This document shows, one piece after another, positions 60,836-64,000 of a stretch of DNA of 64,000 nucleotides. A model generated the notes under the pieces. That model was not told where the DNA came from. It ran no database searches and was given only the letters and a program-made list of their open reading frames with translations. The stretch comes from DASUPK01 sp963736685 (GTDB lineage Bacteria > Actinomycetota > Thermoleophilia > Solirubrobacterales > 70-9), in contig CAVTPZ010000017.1 of assembly GCA_963736685.1 (NCBI GenBank), forward strand, positions 124,001-188,000, read 5' to 3'. The first letter of the stretch is position 1. Every line of letters begins with the position of its first letter. The translations under genes and the position numbers were made by a program.

Positions 60836-60871
60836 TACCCGATGCGCCGGAACAGGTTCGCTTACGGCTGT

Positions 60872-62002
60872 TCAGGCGTCGGGATCCGTCGCGGCGATGA
60901 TCTCGCTCATCAGGCCGCCGATATCGCCGTGATCGGAGAGCCAGTTGAGCTGACGGCGGGCTCCGGTGCCGTTCTCCATCAGGTCGGTCAGCGCGCTCAG
61001 CTCCCCATCGCAGCCGAGCTCCTGTGCGTGTTCGATGAGGTCGTCGATCACGCCCCTGGCCATCCTTCCTCCCGGCACCTCGAGGCCTTGGTCGAAGTCG
61101 ATCAGCTTGCCCTCGATCCCCACGACCGCCGCCCGGACCTTGTTGTCGTCGATCAGCTCGTGGGGATGCTCGATGCTCGGCACGCCCTCGTCGTAGTCCG
61201 AGGCGAGACGGTGGGCCAGCGCCTGGCCGAGGGCGGCGAAGGCGATCGTGTGCTCGACCCGGGTCTGCTGGTCGAAGACCCTGAGCTCGACCGTGCCCAG
61301 GTTCGGGTGCGGCCGCACGTCCCACCAGAGATAGGTGTAGTCCGGGATCGCGCCGCCGCGCATCATCTGCTCGACGCGGTGAGAGTAGATATCCCAGGTC
61401 CCGTAGTACGGGGGCACGCCGACGCGAGGGAAGGCGCGGAAGACCGGCGTGCGCGAGGACATCATCCCGGTGGTCTTGCCCCGCCAGAGCGGGGAGTTCG
61501 AGGACATGCCGAGCAATAGCGGCAGATAGCCACGCATGCCATCTGCGACGTAGATCGCCTTCTCCGCGCCGTCGATGCCGACGTGGACGTGGGTGCCGAA
61601 GATGAGCTCCTGCTCGGCGATCCAGCTGAGCTCCTCCGCCAGGTCCCGGTAGCGGGGACGGTCGACGATCAGCTGGTCCTCGTAGAGCGCGGCGGGATGA
61701 GTGCCGGCTGCGCCGATGGCGAGGCCGTTCTTGGCCGCCACCTCCCGAACGGTCCGGCGCAGGCTGCGCAGCTGCTCCCCGGCCTCCGCGACGTCACGGC
61801 AGGGCTTGGTCGCCACTTCGAGCACCGACTGCATCAGCTCCGGCTTGACCTCGCCGGGGAGCCCGCCCGGGAGGTCGCCGAGGATCGTCTCGATCGACTG
61901 CGACAGCTCGAGCGTCTCGGCGTCGCAGATCATCAGCTCCTCCTCGATGCCGAGGGTGAAGGGCTTCCCCGTGAAGTTGTGCTCCAGCACGGCCCGGACC
62001 AT
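60872..62002 (-). CDS. Carboxylate-amine ligase (YbdK/GCS2 type)
   Basis: The 376-residue protein starts FTGKPFTLGIEEELMICDAE and has ELMQSVLEVATKPCRDVAEA, FGTHVHVGIDG and WDVRPHPNLGTVELRVFDQQ, all typical of the ATP-dependent GCS2 family. Members join an amino acid with a carboxylate, for instance glutamate with cysteine or N-terminal steps of modified peptides. The substrate is not fixed by sequence. Confidence 0.87.
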   Translation of the reverse strand: MVRAVLEHNFTGKPFTLGIEEELMICDAETLELSQSIETILGDLPGGLPGEVKPELMQSVLEVATKPCRDVAEAGEQLRSLRRTVREVAAKNGLAIGAAGTHPAALYEDQLIVDRPRYRDLAEELSWIAEQELIFGTHVHVGIDGAEKAIYVADGMRGYLPLLLGMSSNSPLWRGKTTGMMSSRTPVFRAFPRVGVPPYYGTWDIYSHRVEQMMRGGAIPDYTYLWWDVRPHPNLGTVELRVFDQQTRVEHTIAFAALGQALAHRLASDYDEGVPSIEHPHELIDDNKVRAAVVGIEGKLIDFDQGLEVPGGRMARGVIDDLIEHAQELGCDGELSALTDLMENGTGARRQLNWLSDHGDIGGLMSEIIAATDPDA

Positions 62003-62117
62003 GACAGCCGCGGGGGATGAAGTTCGTCCCGAGCATCCGTGCTCCGCGCGGATGCAGCCTGCTCAGAGGATCAGCCATACTGACTCTGTAGGCCCAACTC
62101 AGGAGGTAACGGAGAAG

Positions 62118-63038
62118 ATGGAAGTCAAGTCGATCACTGAGCAGAAGTCGCTGCTCGCAACGCTCTCGCCCGGCAAGCGCGCGCGACTGCGCCGGCTGCT
62201 GTTCGATTACGGCCCCGGCAACGGAACTTTGATGCTGCTCCCGATCGACCAGGGGATCGAGCACGGCCCCCGCGACTTCTTCCCGAACCCTGCCTCCAAG
62301 GACCCCGAGTACCAGTTCAGCCTCGCCGCCGAGGCCGGCTACTCGGCGATCGCCTGCCAGATCGGCCTTGCGAGCCGCTACTACCCGGACTACGCGGGCC
62401 AGGTGCCGCTGATCCTGAAGGTCAACGCCAAGACCGACGTTCCGCCCTCGGATGACGCCTTCTCCTCGACCAACGCGTCGGTCGAGGATGCGGTCCGGCT
62501 CGGCGCCGACGCGGTCGGCTACACGCTCTACGTGGGCTCGCCGCGCCAGGACGTCGACCTCCACCAGCTCAAGGGCGTCCGCGAGGACTGCGAGCGCTAC
62601 GGCATGCCGCTGGTGGTCTGGGCCTACCCGCGCGGCTCGGCGATCGACAAGAAGGGCGGCGCCACGTCCTTCTACGCGATCGACTACGCCGCCCGCCTCG
62701 CGATGGAGATGGGCGCCGACGTGGTGAAGCTCAACTTCCCCAAGTTCGATCCGGAGAAGGACAAGGACCAGCCGGCCCCGTACAACGAGATGGAGGTCTC
62801 CCCCGAGGAGGCCGTGCGCCAGATCGTCGAGTCCGCGGGCCGCTCCCTGGTGGTGCTCTCCGGCGGTTCCAAGACCGACGACGAGACGGTGCTCAATCAC
62901 ACCCGCACGATCATGGCCGCGGGTGGCTCCGGAGTGATCTTCGGCCGGAACGTCTGGCAGCGCGAGAAGAGCGAGGCGCTCGAGATCATCGGCCAGATCA
63001 AGGAGACGCTGCTCTCCAACGTGCGGCGCATTCCGTAG
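62118..63038 (+). CDS. Class I fructose-bisphosphate aldolase (DhnA/FbaB type)
   Basis: The 306-residue TIM barrel has LLPIDQGIEHGPRDFF, AVGYTLYVGSPRQDVD, VVWAYPRGSA and the Schiff-base Lys in GADVVKLNFPKFD. The phosphate site is in LSGGSKTD and GGSGVIFGRNVWQ. It splits fructose-1,6-bisphosphate in glycolysis. AGGAGG and GGAGAAG precede the ATG. The gene is divergent from the carboxylate-amine ligase gene. Confidence 0.9.
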   Translation: MEVKSITEQKSLLATLSPGKRARLRRLLFDYGPGNGTLMLLPIDQGIEHGPRDFFPNPASKDPEYQFSLAAEAGYSAIACQIGLASRYYPDYAGQVPLILKVNAKTDVPPSDDAFSSTNASVEDAVRLGADAVGYTLYVGSPRQDVDLHQLKGVREDCERYGMPLVVWAYPRGSAIDKKGGATSFYAIDYAARLAMEMGADVVKLNFPKFDPEKDKDQPAPYNEMEVSPEEAVRQIVESAGRSLVVLSGGSKTDDETVLNHTRTIMAAGGSGVIFGRNVWQREKSEALEIIGQIKETLLSNVRRIP

Positions 63039-63173
63039 GCCCGAAACCGAAAACCGGCAATGAAGGGCCACCCGAGCAGGGGCCGGCTCACTGCCATTGG
63101 CGGGTTAGTCCCGCATAGCGAGACCTACCCGCCGACCGGCAGATAGTTCCGACGCCGGCAGCATCATCGAGGG

Positions 63174-63722
63174 GTGATCCACTCTCGCCCGCTCCGCCGC
63201 GGCGCCCTGCGTGCACCCCTCTTCATTGCCGCTGTTCTCGTCGTCCTTTCCCTCTCGCGTTGCGGGATGACTGGCGGCGGTTCATCCGAGCCCGCCGGGC
63301 CGGTCTCCGCCCGCGTCACCCACGTCGTCGACGGGGACACCATCGACGTCACGCTTGCCGACGGCGACGATGAGACGGTCCGCTACATCGGCATCGACAC
63401 CCCGGAGACGGTCAAGCCAGGCACGCCGGTCCAGTGCGGCGGCCCTCAGGCGCACGAGGTGAACGACCGTCTCGTCTACGGGAAGACGGTCACGCTCCGC
63501 TTCGATGCCGAGCGCCGCGACGTCTACGGGCGGCTGCTCGCCTATGTGTACCTGCCGCGACCCGGCCGAAGGCCTCTGTTCGTCAACGGCGAGCTCGCCC
63601 GCCGCGGGCTGGCCAGGACGCTGACGATTCCGCCCAACGACTCCTTCGCTGCGTTGTTCGATCGGCTGGCGACCCGGGCCGGCGTGCTCGGCCGCGGCCT
63701 CTGGGGGGCGTGCCCTCTATAG
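63174..63722 (+). CDS. Secreted/lipoprotein thermonuclease-family (SNase) nuclease
   Basis: The 182-residue protein has a signal segment with a possible lipobox (VVLSLSRC) and an SNase domain: THVVDGDTIDVTLADGD, VRYIGIDTPETVKPG (Arg and Glu of the active site) and ERRDVYGRLLAYVY (second Arg), then RGLARTLTIPPND. Staphylococcal nuclease relatives cleave DNA and RNA with Ca. It would act outside the cell membrane. Confidence 0.87.
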   Translation: MIHSRPLRRGALRAPLFIAAVLVVLSLSRCGMTGGGSSEPAGPVSARVTHVVDGDTIDVTLADGDDETVRYIGIDTPETVKPGTPVQCGGPQAHEVNDRLVYGKTVTLRFDAERRDVYGRLLAYVYLPRPGRRPLFVNGELARRGLARTLTIPPNDSFAALFDRLATRAGVLGRGLWGACPL

Positions 63723-63819
63723 TCGAAGACGCCCAACAGGGGGCGCCGGGCCGCGTTTGTGCGGCTTGGCTCATGCAAGACCGTTTGCTAGCTTGCACGC
63801 CGCCGTGGGGGCAATTGCG

Positions 63820-64000
63820 ATGGCTCAGATGCGAATGCGACAGAGCATGGCTCAGATCGAGCTGGCGTTCGAGCAGGAGATGGCGCTCGAGAGACGCCGG
63901 CGCGATCAGCTGCGCAAGCGCGCCACGAACCGCTCGCGCGCGCGTCGCATCACCCGCAACGAGTCCAAGGGCAAGGTCCGGTTCAGCGTCCTCCTCGTCT
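63820..64000 (+). CDS. Hypothetical basic protein, 3'-truncated by window edge
   Basis: The frame starts MAQMRMRQSMAQIELAFEQE, a helical stretch followed by a strongly basic part (RRRRDQLRKRATNRSRAR), and is open at the right edge. The first 60 residues do not identify a family. No clear ribosome site is seen, so the start is provisional. Confidence 0.45.
   Translation, partial: MAQMRMRQSMAQIELAFEQEMALERRRRDQLRKRATNRSRARRITRNESKGKVRFSVLLV

Overview
The window is GC-rich actinobacterial DNA. The best guess is a member of Thermoleophilia (Solirubrobacter/Conexibacter-like), inferred from base composition, the initiator and leucine tRNA sequences, and the many secreted Ala/Gly/Asp-rich proteins of the kind common in that class. 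No rRNA or taxonomic marker is present, so this placement is an inference.

Left part (1-23.2 kb) is accessory DNA at an initiator tRNA gene. A complete tRNA-fMet(CAT) lies on the minus strand at 23163-23236. Its last 39 bases are repeated exactly at 3240, 5710 and 15724, each time next to an intrinsic terminator. These four cores divide the region into three head-to-tail integrated islands: about 2.4 kb (3.3-5.7), 10 kb (5.7-15.7) and 7.4 kb (15.8-23.2). Only the last keeps a tyrosine integrase, beside a toxin-antitoxin pair, an array of 11-bp iterons and a catabolic cargo (intradiol dioxygenase, MarR regulators, broken alpha/beta hydrolases, an FAD oxidoreductase). The 10-kb island carries what looks like its own ECF sigma-factor regulon. 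Five promoters with one geometry (GGAATNNN, 13 bases, CGTC) stand before its secreted and small proteins and before an anti-sigma/sigma operon, whose sigma gene has an in-frame TGA. A second, intact sigma paralogue lies close by.

Middle part (23.2-34 kb) holds a CAP-domain protein, an exopolyphosphatase-type gene, a possible small RNA, hydrolases and a MarR-MFS efflux operon. It also holds two damaged flavoenzyme genes, one with at least eight frame changes. Single-base frameshifts recur between 1.8 and 29 kb, so either pseudogenes or assembly indels are frequent there.

Right part (34-64 kb) is denser and looks like core genome: substrate-binding lipoproteins, a lipid/cold block (acyl-CoA desaturase, cyclopropane synthase, CspA), polyamine-related genes, RecQ, a TPP enzyme, a membrane guanylate/adenylate cyclase, tRNA-Leu(TAA), a MarR/DHA2 efflux pair, a sigma factor with a fused anti-sigma-like and Gly/Ala-rich tail, an R2-like diiron protein, a rhomboid-like protein without catalytic residues, an HxlR regulator with its operator, a carboxylate-amine ligase, a class I aldolase and a secreted nuclease.
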